Assembly: GCF_003148385.1 (NCBI RefSeq)
Contig: NZ_CP029463.1
Location: 1 to 64,000 of the forward strand
Origin: Flavobacterium sediminis
GTDB taxonomy: Bacteria; Bacteroidota; Bacteroidia; Flavobacteriales; Flavobacteriaceae
Reading direction: 5' to 3'
Length of the DNA stretch: 64,000 nt
This document shows positions 34,531 through 42,289 of the stretch, in pieces. The position numbers and the translations under genes are program-made. Below the pieces are notes generated by a model that worked only from the letters and a program-made list of their open reading frames with translations, did no database searches and had not been told where the DNA came from. Position 1 is the stretch's first letter, and each line of letters begins with the position of its first letter.

Positions 34531-35649
34531 ATGAATTTCAAAAATTTAAACCTTATAGATCCTATTCTTCAGGCAGTAACTGAAGTAGGATATACACAAG
34601 CTACTAAAATACAGTATCGTACAATACCTTATATTTTAGAAGGCAAAGATCTTATAGGCTGTGCCCAAACGGGTACGGGAAAAACAGCAGCATTTGCTAT
34701 ACCCATTTTACAGCAATTAAGCCAAAGAGCTTATTCAACACCAAACATCAAAACGTTAGTTTTAACTCCAACGCGGGAACTAGCCATACAAATTGAAGAA
34801 AATTTCAAAATGTATGGTAAGCATTTGCCCTTAACTCAACTTGTTATTTTTGGCGGTGTTTCACAAGACAAACAGGTATTAGCACTAAAAAGAAAAGTAG
34901 ATATACTTATTGCTACACCGGGAAGATTATTAGATCTTATGCATCAAGGACACATCGATTTATCCAAACTGGAAATTTTAGTATTGGACGAAGCCGACCG
35001 TATGCTCGACTTGGGATTTGTTAACGATGTTAAAAAGATCTTATCAAAAATTCCTAAAAAGAGACAAACACTCTTCTTTTCGGCTACTATGCCTGAAAAC
35101 ATAAGGAAATTTGCAAACTCTATCCTATATCAGCCCGTTGAAATAAATGTAACACCTGTTTCTTCTACTGCTCAGACTATAAAACAATCTGTCTATTTTG
35201 TAGAAAAAAACGAAAAAACAAAACTTCTCATCGATCTGTTAAACAATCCGTCTATTCCTCGTTCACTAGTCTTTACACGTACCAAACACGGAGCTAATAG
35301 GCTGGCAAGACAATTAGAACAAAAAGGGATTCATTCAGCGGCAATACACGGGAACAAATCTCAAAATGCCAGACAAAAAGCCCTTGACGATTTTAAGACC
35401 AGTAAGATACGAGTACTTATCGCTACAGATATTGCTGCCCGAGGAATCGATATTGAAGAACTGCCTCATGTAGTGAACTATGATCTTCCGAATGTTCCTG
35501 AAACCTATGTCCACAGAATAGGCAGAACCGGACGCGCCGGAATTGAAGGCACTGCTATTTCATTTTGTAATGATGAGGAAAAAGTGAACCTGAGAAACAT
35601 TCAAAAATTAATAGGTTTTAATATGCCTGTAAATTCAAATGCAAAATAA
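34531..35649 (+). CDS. rhlE: DEAD-box RNA helicase, RhlE-type
   Basis: 372 residues, a minimal helicase core with almost no C-terminal tail. Motifs: Q motif (GYTQATKIQ), I (AQTGTGKT), Ia (PTRELAIQ), II (DEAD), III (SAT), IV-VI (VFTRTK, ATDIAARGID, HRIGRTGRAG). Unwinds RNA duplexes. It is followed by two cold-shock-domain proteins, so the module likely serves RNA refolding at low temperature. Preceded by the long leader described separately. Confidence 0.92.
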   Translation: MNFKNLNLIDPILQAVTEVGYTQATKIQYRTIPYILEGKDLIGCAQTGTGKTAAFAIPILQQLSQRAYSTPNIKTLVLTPTRELAIQIEENFKMYGKHLPLTQLVIFGGVSQDKQVLALKRKVDILIATPGRLLDLMHQGHIDLSKLEILVLDEADRMLDLGFVNDVKKILSKIPKKRQTLFFSATMPENIRKFANSILYQPVEINVTPVSSTAQTIKQSVYFVEKNEKTKLLIDLLNNPSIPRSLVFTRTKHGANRLARQLEQKGIHSAAIHGNKSQNARQKALDDFKTSKIRVLIATDIAARGIDIEELPHVVNYDLPNVPETYVHRIGRTGRAGIEGTAISFCNDEEKVNLRNIQKLIGFNMPVNSNAK

Positions 35650-35676
35650 ATTGTCTAACCCAAAAAGAAAAAATAT

Positions 35677-36111
35677 ATGAGTGATTCTTTTTCTAAAAAG
35701 GAAAATGCAAAGAAAAAGGCTAAGAAACAACAGGAAAAGGCTCTTAGAAGAGAAGATCGAAAAATAAATAACAATAAAGGTAAAGGATTTGATAACATGA
35801 TTGCTTATCTTAATGAAGACGGTAATCTAACCTCAACTCCACCCGATTTGAGTAAACGAAAGGAAATCAATCCTGACGATATTTTACTAGGCGCTACACC
35901 AATTGAAGAAGAAAAAAAGGAGAGAACCGGTGTCGTTTCATTTTTTAGTCAAAATGGTTATGGATTTATCATAGATGATGAATCCCATGAAAATATTTTT
36001 GTGCATAGTAACCAATTATCAGAACCTCTAAAAGAAAAAGATAAAGTGATCTTTGAAAAAGAAAGAACGCCTAAAGGCTATAATGCCATAAACGTAAAAA
36101 AAATAAAATAA
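35677..36111 (+). CDS. cold-shock-domain protein with basic N-terminal extension
   Basis: 144 residues. The first 45 residues are Lys/Arg-rich and probably disordered (KKENAKKKAKKQQEKALRRE), then a linker and a C-terminal cold shock domain (about 80-144) with GVVSFFSQNGYGFI (RNP1-like) and ENIFVHSNQL (RNP2-like). Binds single-stranded RNA; the basic tail may anchor it to ribosomes or RNA. Same strand as the helicase, 27 bases downstream. Confidence 0.88.
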   Translation: MSDSFSKKENAKKKAKKQQEKALRREDRKINNNKGKGFDNMIAYLNEDGNLTSTPPDLSKRKEINPDDILLGATPIEEEKKERTGVVSFFSQNGYGFIIDDESHENIFVHSNQLSEPLKEKDKVIFEKERTPKGYNAINVKKIK

Positions 36112-36136
36112 TCAGTAATTTATAACAATAGAAATA

Positions 36137-36328
36137 ATGCAAGAAGGTACAGTAAAATTTTTTAACGCTACAAAAGGCTTTGGTTTCATTACTCCTGCAA
36201 ATGGTAGTAACGATATTTTTGTGCATTCCTCAGCTCTTACAGAGGAAATACGTGAAAATGACAAAGTTGTTTTTGATGTAGAAAACGGAAAAAAAGGACT
36301 TAACGCCATTAATGTGAAAAAGGCTTAA
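36137..36328 (+). CDS. CspA-like cold shock protein
   Basis: 63 residues, a single cold shock domain with GTVKFFNATKGFGFI (RNP1) and NDIFVHSSAL (RNP2). RNA chaperone. Lies 25 bases after the previous csd gene and ends shortly before the terminator at 36376, so it closes the cold-adaptation unit. Confidence 0.93.
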   Translation: MQEGTVKFFNATKGFGFITPANGSNDIFVHSSALTEEIRENDKVVFDVENGKKGLNAINVKKA

Positions 36329-36360
36329 TCCTTTTTTAGCGAAATAAAATTTCGGAATAG

Positions 36361-36454
36361 CTCCGAAACTATTTTAACCACTCTATCAAGAGTGGTTTTT
36401 TATTATAAAATAAATAACTTACAAAAAGTTGTATATATTTGTTGGTATATACTA
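36361..36454 (+). repeat. 94-bp direct repeat, copy 1 (terminator plus -7 box)
   Basis: Starts CTCCGAAACTATTTTAACCA, contains the terminator stem and a TATATTTG box (36434-36441), ends ...TATACTA. About six mismatches against copy 2, mostly in the hairpin loop. Brackets 36455-38764 with copy 2. Confidence 0.9.
36376..36401 (+). terminator. Rho-independent terminator after the cold-shock genes
   Basis: AACCACTC / GAGTGGTT stem with a six-base loop and a T run. A second copy with the same stem but a different loop is at 38780-38805. Confidence 0.85.
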
Positions 36455-36535
36455 ATTACAAGAAATTTTATTACAAATAAACCGTAAAAATAAAATGAGT
36501 ACGAAAAACCGTAAAATCTCTTTTTTCAAACAGTT

Positions 36536-36543
36536 TAAATTTG
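36536..36543 (+). promoter_or_regulatory. -7 box TAAATTTG before the 483-aa lipoprotein
   Basis: TAAATTTG fits TAnnTTTG and lies 35 bases before the ATG at 36579; no convincing -33 box. Confidence 0.35.
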
Positions 36544-36578
36544 AGCTTAATATTAATTTAGTTCACAATTTATAGTGC

Positions 36579-38030
36579 ATGAAACAAAAACTTAAAAAAA
36601 TTCTATTTCTAACCCTATTCAGTATATTATTTTTTTCATTTACCAATTGTGAGTATGATGAAAAAGTAAACTTAACTGATAATAGCAATCTACATGAAAA
36701 ACATTTTAATGTAAGACCTATAGGTTTCGAAGAATTATCTCTAAACAAAAAATTAATTAATAATCTATCTGAAATAAGCGAAAGCATTTCTCAAAGTATC
36801 GATGGAAAAATAGTTTATTCTGCAGAAAATGATTTTTATATTGATACCGATTTTGCTACTTATATAGAAGACGATAACGGTTATCATTCCTATACGTTTA
36901 GAATTATTAGTGACAGTGCAGAATATCCTTTAGAAAATTTAATTTTATCTTTAAATGATTCTTTGGGTTATGACATGTATGTTGCCCTCTATGATGTTAC
37001 ATCCGATGAAATTCTACAGTTACAAGAGGGTAACGCAATCAATCTTTCGCAAAAATGTACATTATTAAGAGTAAATAACAACACCATAAATACCTCTTCT
37101 ATTTTTGGGAAAGCCTATTATGATGCTCTTGAAGCTCCTTGCCTTTTGGACGTTAATTTTGTACCTGGTTCTGTTTGTGGTTGTGACGGGCACTCCTATG
37201 GTGAATTTTGTACTTGCTTTTCTTCTCCTGCAACTCCCGATCAATGGGTAGAAACTTGGGGAGCTTGTCCTGACGGAAGTTCAGGAGATAATAGTTCATC
37301 AGGAGGCGGAGGCTCTGTAAATACTTCCCCTACTACTACATTAGCAAGTCCTTGTAAAAAAGTCAAAAATCTCAACAATAAGGTATCACAATTAAAGCAA
37401 GCCCTCATCAATTTAAAAGCAACAACAAGTCAAAATCATGAAAATGGTATATTTTGTGATGTTGATGCTTCTTCATCAAATTCAAATTCAATCCAAAATA
37501 TTCCCTCAGAAAATTCTTCCGGAGGACAAATAAACCCTGATATGTCTCCTTCAAAAAAATATATAATGATTGCTCACACCCATGACTCTCAAGGTTCTAC
37601 CGGAAACGGAACATATTCTATTTTTTCATGGGATGATTTAGCTACTATCAGTAAATTAACAAAAGACGGACATATTAAAACAAGTGAATTTGTATTTTAT
37701 GCAATAACGGCAGATAATACACAATACGCAATAACTATAGACGACAGCACTAAATTAAATGCTTTTTTTAATAGTATTTCAGGTTCTGTCGGAACATACG
37801 TTAATGGTCAAGATTTAATAGAAAAAGATAAAATTTTTAAAAAATATTATAATTCACCAAATGGTATAAAAGTTGATAGTAATCCTGTAGACGATAAAAC
37901 AAAATTTTTAAAATTTTTAAAAGAAGCTGATTGTGGTTTAACTCTTTTTGAAATTGATAATAATTTTGAGAATTATACCAAACTTTCTTTAGATAGTAAC
38001 GGACAGACAAAATCAGAAAACTGTAATTAA
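36579..38030 (+). CDS. lipoprotein with Kazal-like and JAB-like (HTH...SxxD) segments
   Basis: 483 residues. Lipoprotein signal: hydrophobic run to FSFTNC (Cys about residue 24). Around 188-235 a Cys-rich stretch (VCGCDGHSYGEFCTC, later WVETWGACP) has the spacing of a Kazal-type inhibitor domain. After a Gly/Ser linker and a helical part, residues about 325-400 read IMIAHTHDSQG...FSWDDL, similar to the HxH...SxxD metal motif of JAB/Mov34 proteases but with a longer gap and no Pro. Surface-exposed by location; enzyme activity unproven. Lies between the two 94-bp repeats and 13 bases before the next secreted gene. Confidence 0.75.
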   Translation: MKQKLKKILFLTLFSILFFSFTNCEYDEKVNLTDNSNLHEKHFNVRPIGFEELSLNKKLINNLSEISESISQSIDGKIVYSAENDFYIDTDFATYIEDDNGYHSYTFRIISDSAEYPLENLILSLNDSLGYDMYVALYDVTSDEILQLQEGNAINLSQKCTLLRVNNNTINTSSIFGKAYYDALEAPCLLDVNFVPGSVCGCDGHSYGEFCTCFSSPATPDQWVETWGACPDGSSGDNSSSGGGGSVNTSPTTTLASPCKKVKNLNNKVSQLKQALINLKATTSQNHENGIFCDVDASSSNSNSIQNIPSENSSGGQINPDMSPSKKYIMIAHTHDSQGSTGNGTYSIFSWDDLATISKLTKDGHIKTSEFVFYAITADNTQYAITIDDSTKLNAFFNSISGSVGTYVNGQDLIEKDKIFKKYYNSPNGIKVDSNPVDDKTKFLKFLKEADCGLTLFEIDNNFENYTKLSLDSNGQTKSENCN

Positions 38031-38043
38031 ATTTGAAAATATC

Positions 38044-38655
38044 ATGAAAACAATATACACTTTATTATCACTATTGATTATAAATTTGATTTATAGTCAA
38101 ACCATAAAACCTATAAGCAGCTTCTATACTGAAAGTTTGCCTACAACTCCAATTGACCAAGTGTACTACAAAGATGTTTTTAATATGTATGACCCTTTTG
38201 TCGGAACTTGGTACTCTCAAAATGGAAATCAGACATTCATTGTAACAATATGGAAACAAACCAAATACCCAAGCGATAACTCCAGTAAGCCATTATATTA
38301 TATGGATAATCTTTTCGGTCATTATAAATTGGTTGAAAATTATGGTTCTCTTAATGAAGAAATAATTTATACTTCTGAAACAACTTATTTAAATAGCTCA
38401 CAACTTATCAATACAATTATTAATGGCGACTCTATAGAATTTAATAAAATGACAGCCATAATATATGATATTAATACAAGAAGTGATAATTTTATGTATT
38501 ATTTTGGCAAAAAAGGATATTTAATTTTTACAATAGATGCTAACAGTTCAAATAGTGCACATTGGGAGATTGAAAATGCTAATGAAGAAAATATGACAGG
38601 TATTCCGACACCTACATTTGTCATTCCTACTGACATTATTTTAACAAAACAATAA
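38044..38655 (+). CDS. small secreted protein, lipocalin-like FVGTW motif
   Basis: 203 residues with a signal peptide (LLSLLIINLIYSQ). Sequence continues with MYDPFVGTWYSQNGNQTFIVTIWKQ, the 'GTW' entry motif seen in lipocalin-like and fatty-acid-binding-like Bacteroidota secreted proteins (I recall similar proteins grouped as DUF6705), then beta strands. Probably co-transcribed with the lipoprotein before it. No catalytic motif. Confidence 0.7.
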   Translation: MKTIYTLLSLLIINLIYSQTIKPISSFYTESLPTTPIDQVYYKDVFNMYDPFVGTWYSQNGNQTFIVTIWKQTKYPSDNSSKPLYYMDNLFGHYKLVENYGSLNEEIIYTSETTYLNSSQLINTIINGDSIEFNKMTAIIYDINTRSDNFMYYFGKKGYLIFTIDANSSNSAHWEIENANEENMTGIPTPTFVIPTDIILTKQ

Positions 38656-38764
38656 AGTTCTTAACACTGTATATTTCAATAGTAGCTTTCCGGTTAACTG
38701 AAAGTCACTTTTGTAATTAAAATATATAGCCTAAACCGAATATTTAAAGTATATCTAATACAAC

Positions 38765-38858
38765 CTCCGAAACTATTTTAACCACTCCGACCAGAGTGGT
38801 TTTTTATTATAAAATAAATAACTTACAAAAAGTTGTATATATTTGTTGATATTTACTA
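38765..38858 (+). repeat. 94-bp direct repeat, copy 2
   Basis: Second copy of 36361-36454. Terminator stem and TATATTTG box are preserved, the loop is not. It ends ...TTTACTA and is followed without a gap by GTTAGC, the terminal motif of the palindromic elements downstream. Confidence 0.9.
38780..38805 (+). terminator. Rho-independent terminator (duplicate)
   Basis: AACCACTC/GAGTGGTT stem and T-run as at 36376; here it would end transcripts of the 483-aa and 203-aa genes. Confidence 0.8.
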
Positions 38859-38876
38859 GTTAGCTACTATTTTAAA
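38859..38876 (+). repeat. left half-site of a cassette-type element
   Basis: GTTAGCTACTATTTTAAA matches the right ends of the palindromic elements (GTTACCTGTAATTTTAAA at 39738, GTTAGCTGTAATT at 41850) but has no matching left arm. It directly abuts the 94-bp repeat, marking the left border of the array. Confidence 0.55.
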
Positions 38877-38893
38877 AAACATCACGTAAATTA

Positions 38894-39595
38894 ATGCCTA
38901 ATTTAATTTCAAACATCGATACATCTGAATATTATCATCCAGATATAAGGCGATATTATGATTTTGAAGAATTAGAAATCAATGTTCCGAACTTTAAACT
39001 TTTCCATTTTGAAGGTTTAGATAAGGAAACAGAAATGCATCTTTATTTATTAACTGATAGTGAAGAAGAAAATCTTGCCATTTTGCGTTTAATTGCAGTG
39101 AATTTACATGGAAATATTTATTACCAAATTTGTAAATCATATTCTATTGTAGAACAGAAAGGCTATGGTGAAACTCTGTACAATTTATGTTTTAATATTC
39201 ACAATGGTAATTTACTATCTGATTATATAAACACTTTGCCTGGTTCTTATAATTTATGGAAAAAAATTCTAAGAAAAAACCCTAACGCAATAAGATTCGA
39301 TGTAAAGAACAATCGTAAATTTCCAATCGATTTAGATGACGAATTTTTAATTTGGGGGGTACCAGACAGTTTTCTCGAAGTCATTTCTCAAACGCAATGG
39401 GAAGCTGTTATTTTTGAGAACGAATATGATGATTTAGATTACGGTGAAAGTGAAGATGCATTCGAAAGTTCATTTATTGATTATTTATCAGAAAACGACA
39501 AAATAGAAAGAACTCTTTTATCAGATTATATTGTAGAGGCTCTTAAAAATAAAAGACAGATTAAAGATCGTAGCAATATTTTAATATTAATGTAA
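38894..39595 (+). CDS. hypothetical cytoplasmic protein, first cassette gene
   Basis: 233 acidic residues, no signal peptide or membrane segment. The middle (MHLYLLTDSEEENLAILRLI, then YSIVEQKGYGETLYNLCFN) has the strand-strand-then-GxG-helix order of a GNAT acetyltransferase, but the match is weak. Near the C-terminus is LIWGVPDSFLEV; a similar hydrophobic-WG-x-PD motif (ILWGFPDDSL) occurs in the C-terminal part of the TIR cassette protein. It is AT-rich, on the plus strand, and followed 6 bases later by palindromic element A. Confidence 0.65.
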   Translation: MPNLISNIDTSEYYHPDIRRYYDFEELEINVPNFKLFHFEGLDKETEMHLYLLTDSEEENLAILRLIAVNLHGNIYYQICKSYSIVEQKGYGETLYNLCFNIHNGNLLSDYINTLPGSYNLWKKILRKNPNAIRFDVKNNRKFPIDLDDEFLIWGVPDSFLEVISQTQWEAVIFENEYDDLDYGESEDAFESSFIDYLSENDKIERTLLSDYIVEALKNKRQIKDRSNILILM

Positions 39596-39601
39596 AAAAA
39601 C

Positions 39602-39750
39602 AGCAGCTAACATCGGCTATAAATTATGGCTGGGTTTGCGCATATTTTCCGAATTTTCTCCGAAAATTCGAAATTAAATTCTATATTTGGAACGGCTCGG
39701 TGTCTGGTGTTTCGCCACAATTTTATAGCCGAGGACCGTTACCTGTAATT
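39602..39750 (+). repeat. palindromic element A (attC-like), 149 bp
   Basis: Left end AGCAGCTAACATCGGCTATAAA pairs imperfectly with right end TTTATAGCCGAGGACCGTTACCTG: the CGGCTATAAA-type arms match, with about five unpaired bases on the right side near the end. A perfect inner hairpin CGAATTTTC/GAAAATTCG forms the tip (about 39650-39670). It starts 6 bases after a stop codon and ends 8 bases before the TIR gene. Structure is like an integron attC site or a MITE. Confidence 0.75.
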
Positions 39751-39758
39751 TTAAAAAA

Positions 39759-40247
39759 ATGCAACATACCAATAAAGATTATGATTTTTTTATAAGCCAT
39801 GCATCAGAAGACAAGGAATCATTTGTAAGACCGCTAGCACAAGAATTAATAAATATAGGGTTTAAAGTTTGGTATGATGAGTTTACTCTTAAATTCGGAG
39901 ATTCACTATTTGAAGAAATTTCAAATGGAATTAGCAAATCTAAATTTGGACTAGTAATAATCAGTCAAAATTTCTTAAAAAAAGAATGGACTAAAAAAGA
40001 ATTAAATGGATTATTTTCTAAGGAAATTTTCTCAAAGGAGAACGTAATTTTACCGATTTGGTTAAATGTATCTCAAGAAGAAATTTATAAGTTATCTCCT
40101 ATTCTTTCAGATAAAGTTGCCGTAAAAATTGAAAACAATGAAATTAACATAGTCATTGAAAAAATTTTAACTTTAACAAAATCTGAGATTGTCACATTTG
40201 AAGATGTAAAAAAAAATAAATTTTCTAAAAAACTGCAATTCCTTTGA
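39759..40247 (+). CDS. TIR-domain protein (N-terminal frame of a frameshifted gene)
   Basis: 162 residues, TIR domain from residue 7: YDFFISHASEDKESFV (strand A and BB-loop entry), GFKVWYDEF, GLVIISQNFL and KKEWTKKELNGL with W77 and the putative NADase glutamate E81. The frame stops at TGA 40245-40247, after an A9 run at 40208-40216 (bases 'gtaaaaaaaaat'). The sequence after the stop in the +1 frame is open to 40725, so the original protein was probably about 321 residues. TIR proteins of this form occur in phage-defence and cell-suicide systems; role here inferred. Lies between elements A and B. Confidence 0.82.
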   Translation: MQHTNKDYDFFISHASEDKESFVRPLAQELINIGFKVWYDEFTLKFGDSLFEEISNGISKSKFGLVIISQNFLKKEWTKKELNGLFSKEIFSKENVILPIWLNVSQEEIYKLSPILSDKVAVKIENNEINIVIEKILTLTKSEIVTFEDVKKNKFSKKLQFL

Positions 40248-40725
40248 AAGAAAAAAATATATAATTGATACTGAAAGTAGAATAAAAAATTTAGTTCATT
40301 TTCAAGAAGCATATTATGAGTGGTTTTGTTCAGATGATGCATTTGACGGTGCTGATTGGGACGATTTTATTGCTGATAAAAAACAATATGAATTAAAAAA
40401 TCAATATAATCTTCCAAATAATGTGACTTATAATCCAGAATTTGTGCCTGGAAGTGATATGATTCTAATTATTAGATTAGCTAAAAAATGGATTCAAAAT
40501 AAAGCTACTATAAAAGAAATCTATGAAATGATCTTTCTAATTGATCATTATCATGAACTTGATTTACCATACATACTTTGGGGATTTCCAGATGATTCAT
40601 TGATAGATTTTGAAACACGTGATTTGTGTTTTGAAGCCCCATATTATATAAATAAAAGTAAAGAAGTAAATACAGAAATTATTTTTCAACAAGGTTTAAA
40701 AGTTTGGAGTGAATATTACGGCTAA
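40210..40725 (+). pseudogene. C-terminal part of the TIR protein in the +1 frame
   Basis: Open frame without a start codon in its first half; Met at 40450 and GTG at 40423 are the first options. It encodes a helical, acidic region: RKKYIIDTESRIKNLVHFQ, then AYYEWFCSDDAFDGADWDDF and LPYILWGFPDDSLIDF. Removing one A from the A9 run at 40208-40216 fuses it to the TIR domain (…FEDVKKINFLKNCNSFERKKY…). Likely a sensor or oligomerisation domain of the TIR protein; family not recognised. Alternatively it is expressed by slippage. Confidence 0.7.
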
Positions 40726-40739
40726 AATAAATGAAAAAC

Positions 40740-40918
40740 TACAGTTAACATCGGCTATAAATTATGGCTGGGGTTACGCATATTTTCCGAATTTTGCTAT
40801 GCCAGTTCGCACTTTGTGCTCGGGTCTCCGAAAATTCGAAATTAAATTCTATATTTGGTATCGCTCGATGTTTGGTTTTTCGCCACAATTTTAAAGACGA
40901 GGATCGTTAGCGGTAATT
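40740..40918 (+). repeat. palindromic element B (attC-like), 179 bp
   Basis: Near-identical to element A over most of its length (TAACATCGGCTATAAATT, TATTTTCCGAATTTT, CTCCGAAAATTCGAAATT, TTTCGCCACAATTTTA), but with a 30-base insertion at the tip (40796-40825) that itself forms a GCAC/GTGC hairpin. Ends GATCGTTAGCGGTAATT. Starts 14 bases after the TIR C-terminal frame's stop and ends 11 bases before the next ATG. Confidence 0.75.
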
Positions 40919-40929
40919 TTTAGAGAACT

Positions 40930-41718
40930 ATGAAACAATATTTATTTTTAATTTCAACTTTTTTATTATCGATTTTCTTAAATGCACAAGAAAAAGTTAA
41001 AGTACTTTATACTGGAGACCCAATCACAAACTCCTATAATTTTGAGAAATTCAAATTTACACATCAGATATTTGCAGATGCATTTTTCAGAACTTCACTC
41101 CACAAAGATTTAACTAGTACAGAAATGGCTGAAATTGTAGAAACAGTGAGACAAAGAATCTCTGAATCAAATTTTATAAAGTTTGAAATTAATCTAAAAA
41201 ATTCACCAAACGCCACCTTAATCTTTTCGATAGAGCCAAAAACCAAAGATGGTGCAATCTTAATCATGACGACAAATTTTGATTCTGAAACTAAAAAATA
41301 TGGGACAAACAACGACAATAATTTTGTAAGGTACTATTTTATTAAAGGAAATAAAATAGTTTATTGGAAAGACCTTTTTTCAAGTGAAAAAGAAACTAAT
41401 TTGATTAAAGAAAATAACAAGTCAGATTTAATTGAGCTATATATGAATGACGAAGTTTCAGAAAATGATGCAAAAATTAAAACATTAATTGAAGAAATTA
41501 TCAATAATTCAAATTCAACTAAAATTGAAAATTTATACGCGAAACTTTATTTACAAGAATATTATCTTTTAACAGATAAATTTGAGCTTGCTTCTAAAAC
41601 ACAAGAAGATCTACAAAAATATTTTGAAGAATATAGTAATTCTGAAATACCTAGTAATTATAGCATAATCTCTAAAATGTCAAAATGCGAATTAGAAATT
41701 ATGAATATGATAAATTAA
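40930..41718 (+). CDS. secreted hypothetical protein, third cassette gene
   Basis: 262 residues with a signal peptide (FLISTFLLSIFLNAQ). The body is Lys/Asn/Glu-rich, half beta half helical, with a late helical stretch (KIKTLIEEIINNSNS, YLQEYYLLTDKFELASKTQ) that resembles a TPR-like pair. No known motif. Flanked by elements B and C at 11 and 3 bases. Confidence 0.65.
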   Translation: MKQYLFLISTFLLSIFLNAQEKVKVLYTGDPITNSYNFEKFKFTHQIFADAFFRTSLHKDLTSTEMAEIVETVRQRISESNFIKFEINLKNSPNATLIFSIEPKTKDGAILIMTTNFDSETKKYGTNNDNNFVRYYFIKGNKIVYWKDLFSSEKETNLIKENNKSDLIELYMNDEVSENDAKIKTLIEEIINNSNSTKIENLYAKLYLQEYYLLTDKFELASKTQEDLQKYFEEYSNSEIPSNYSIISKMSKCELEIMNMIN

Positions 41719-41721
41719 AAC

Positions 41722-41862
41722 TACTGCTAACAGCCGTTTGTAGCAATTGCAAGGCTTGTACTGCTTAAGAATTTTTCTATAAAATTTAACAATGAGTTTT
41801 GTACTTGGTAACTTTTACTATAATACGCAACTGCCACAAGCAGCGGATCGTTAGCTGTAATT
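41722..41862 (+). repeat. palindromic element C (attC-like), 141 bp
   Basis: Ends TACTGCTAAC and GTTAGCTGTAATT match A and B, but the inner arms are different: CGTTTGTAGCAATTGC on the left against GCAACTGCCACAAGCAGCG on the right, which pair imperfectly. Conserved ends and fold with unrelated sequence is the hallmark of attC sites. Confidence 0.7.
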
Positions 41863-41891
41863 ACAAAACAAAACTAAGATTTTAAAAATAT

Positions 41892-42284
41892 ATGAAAATT
41901 TTAATATCTTTTTTTCTATTATTACTAAGTACAAACAATTCAGATTGTAATAAATTTAGAATTGGTAAGTTTGAAATTGAAAGTAAATTTGGCGGAAAAA
42001 TATTAATTGAACGCACAGAAAATTTTCAAACTGAAACATTAACTCGAAATGGTAATGTTACGAGATATAAAATAAAATGGAAAAGTAAATGTAGTTATAT
42101 GCTTTTCGATAGAAAACTACTGAAAGGGAAAGAAGAAATTAATGATACAATATTTAGGGAAAAATTAAACAAAGATACTATCTTATGCAACATAATAGAT
42201 GTAAAAGGAGATGAAAGCAGAGTTGTTTCTAAAATGGGAAATTTTCCAGATTTGTTTGAAAGCATAATAAGAAAAACTAAATAA
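41892..42284 (+). CDS. small secreted hypothetical protein, fourth cassette gene
   Basis: 130 residues with a short signal peptide; mature part begins near SDCNKFRIGKFEIESK. A two-Cys pattern (C19 and the C in KWKSKCSYMLFD) and strand-rich sequence resemble small Bacteroidota secreted proteins that start 'C..f..G.F.......' (sometimes mis-annotated as topoisomerase fragments). Function unknown. Followed 5 bases later by the truncated element D. Confidence 0.65.
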   Translation: MKILISFFLLLLSTNNSDCNKFRIGKFEIESKFGGKILIERTENFQTETLTRNGNVTRYKIKWKSKCSYMLFDRKLLKGKEEINDTIFREKLNKDTILCNIIDVKGDESRVVSKMGNFPDLFESIIRKTK

Positions 42285-42289
42285 ATAAC

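Noticed and set aside
40423..40725. Independent 100-residue gene after the TIR gene
   Set aside because: Its frame is open back to 40210 with protein-like sequence continuous with the TIR C-terminus when one A is removed; no cassette element separates the two.
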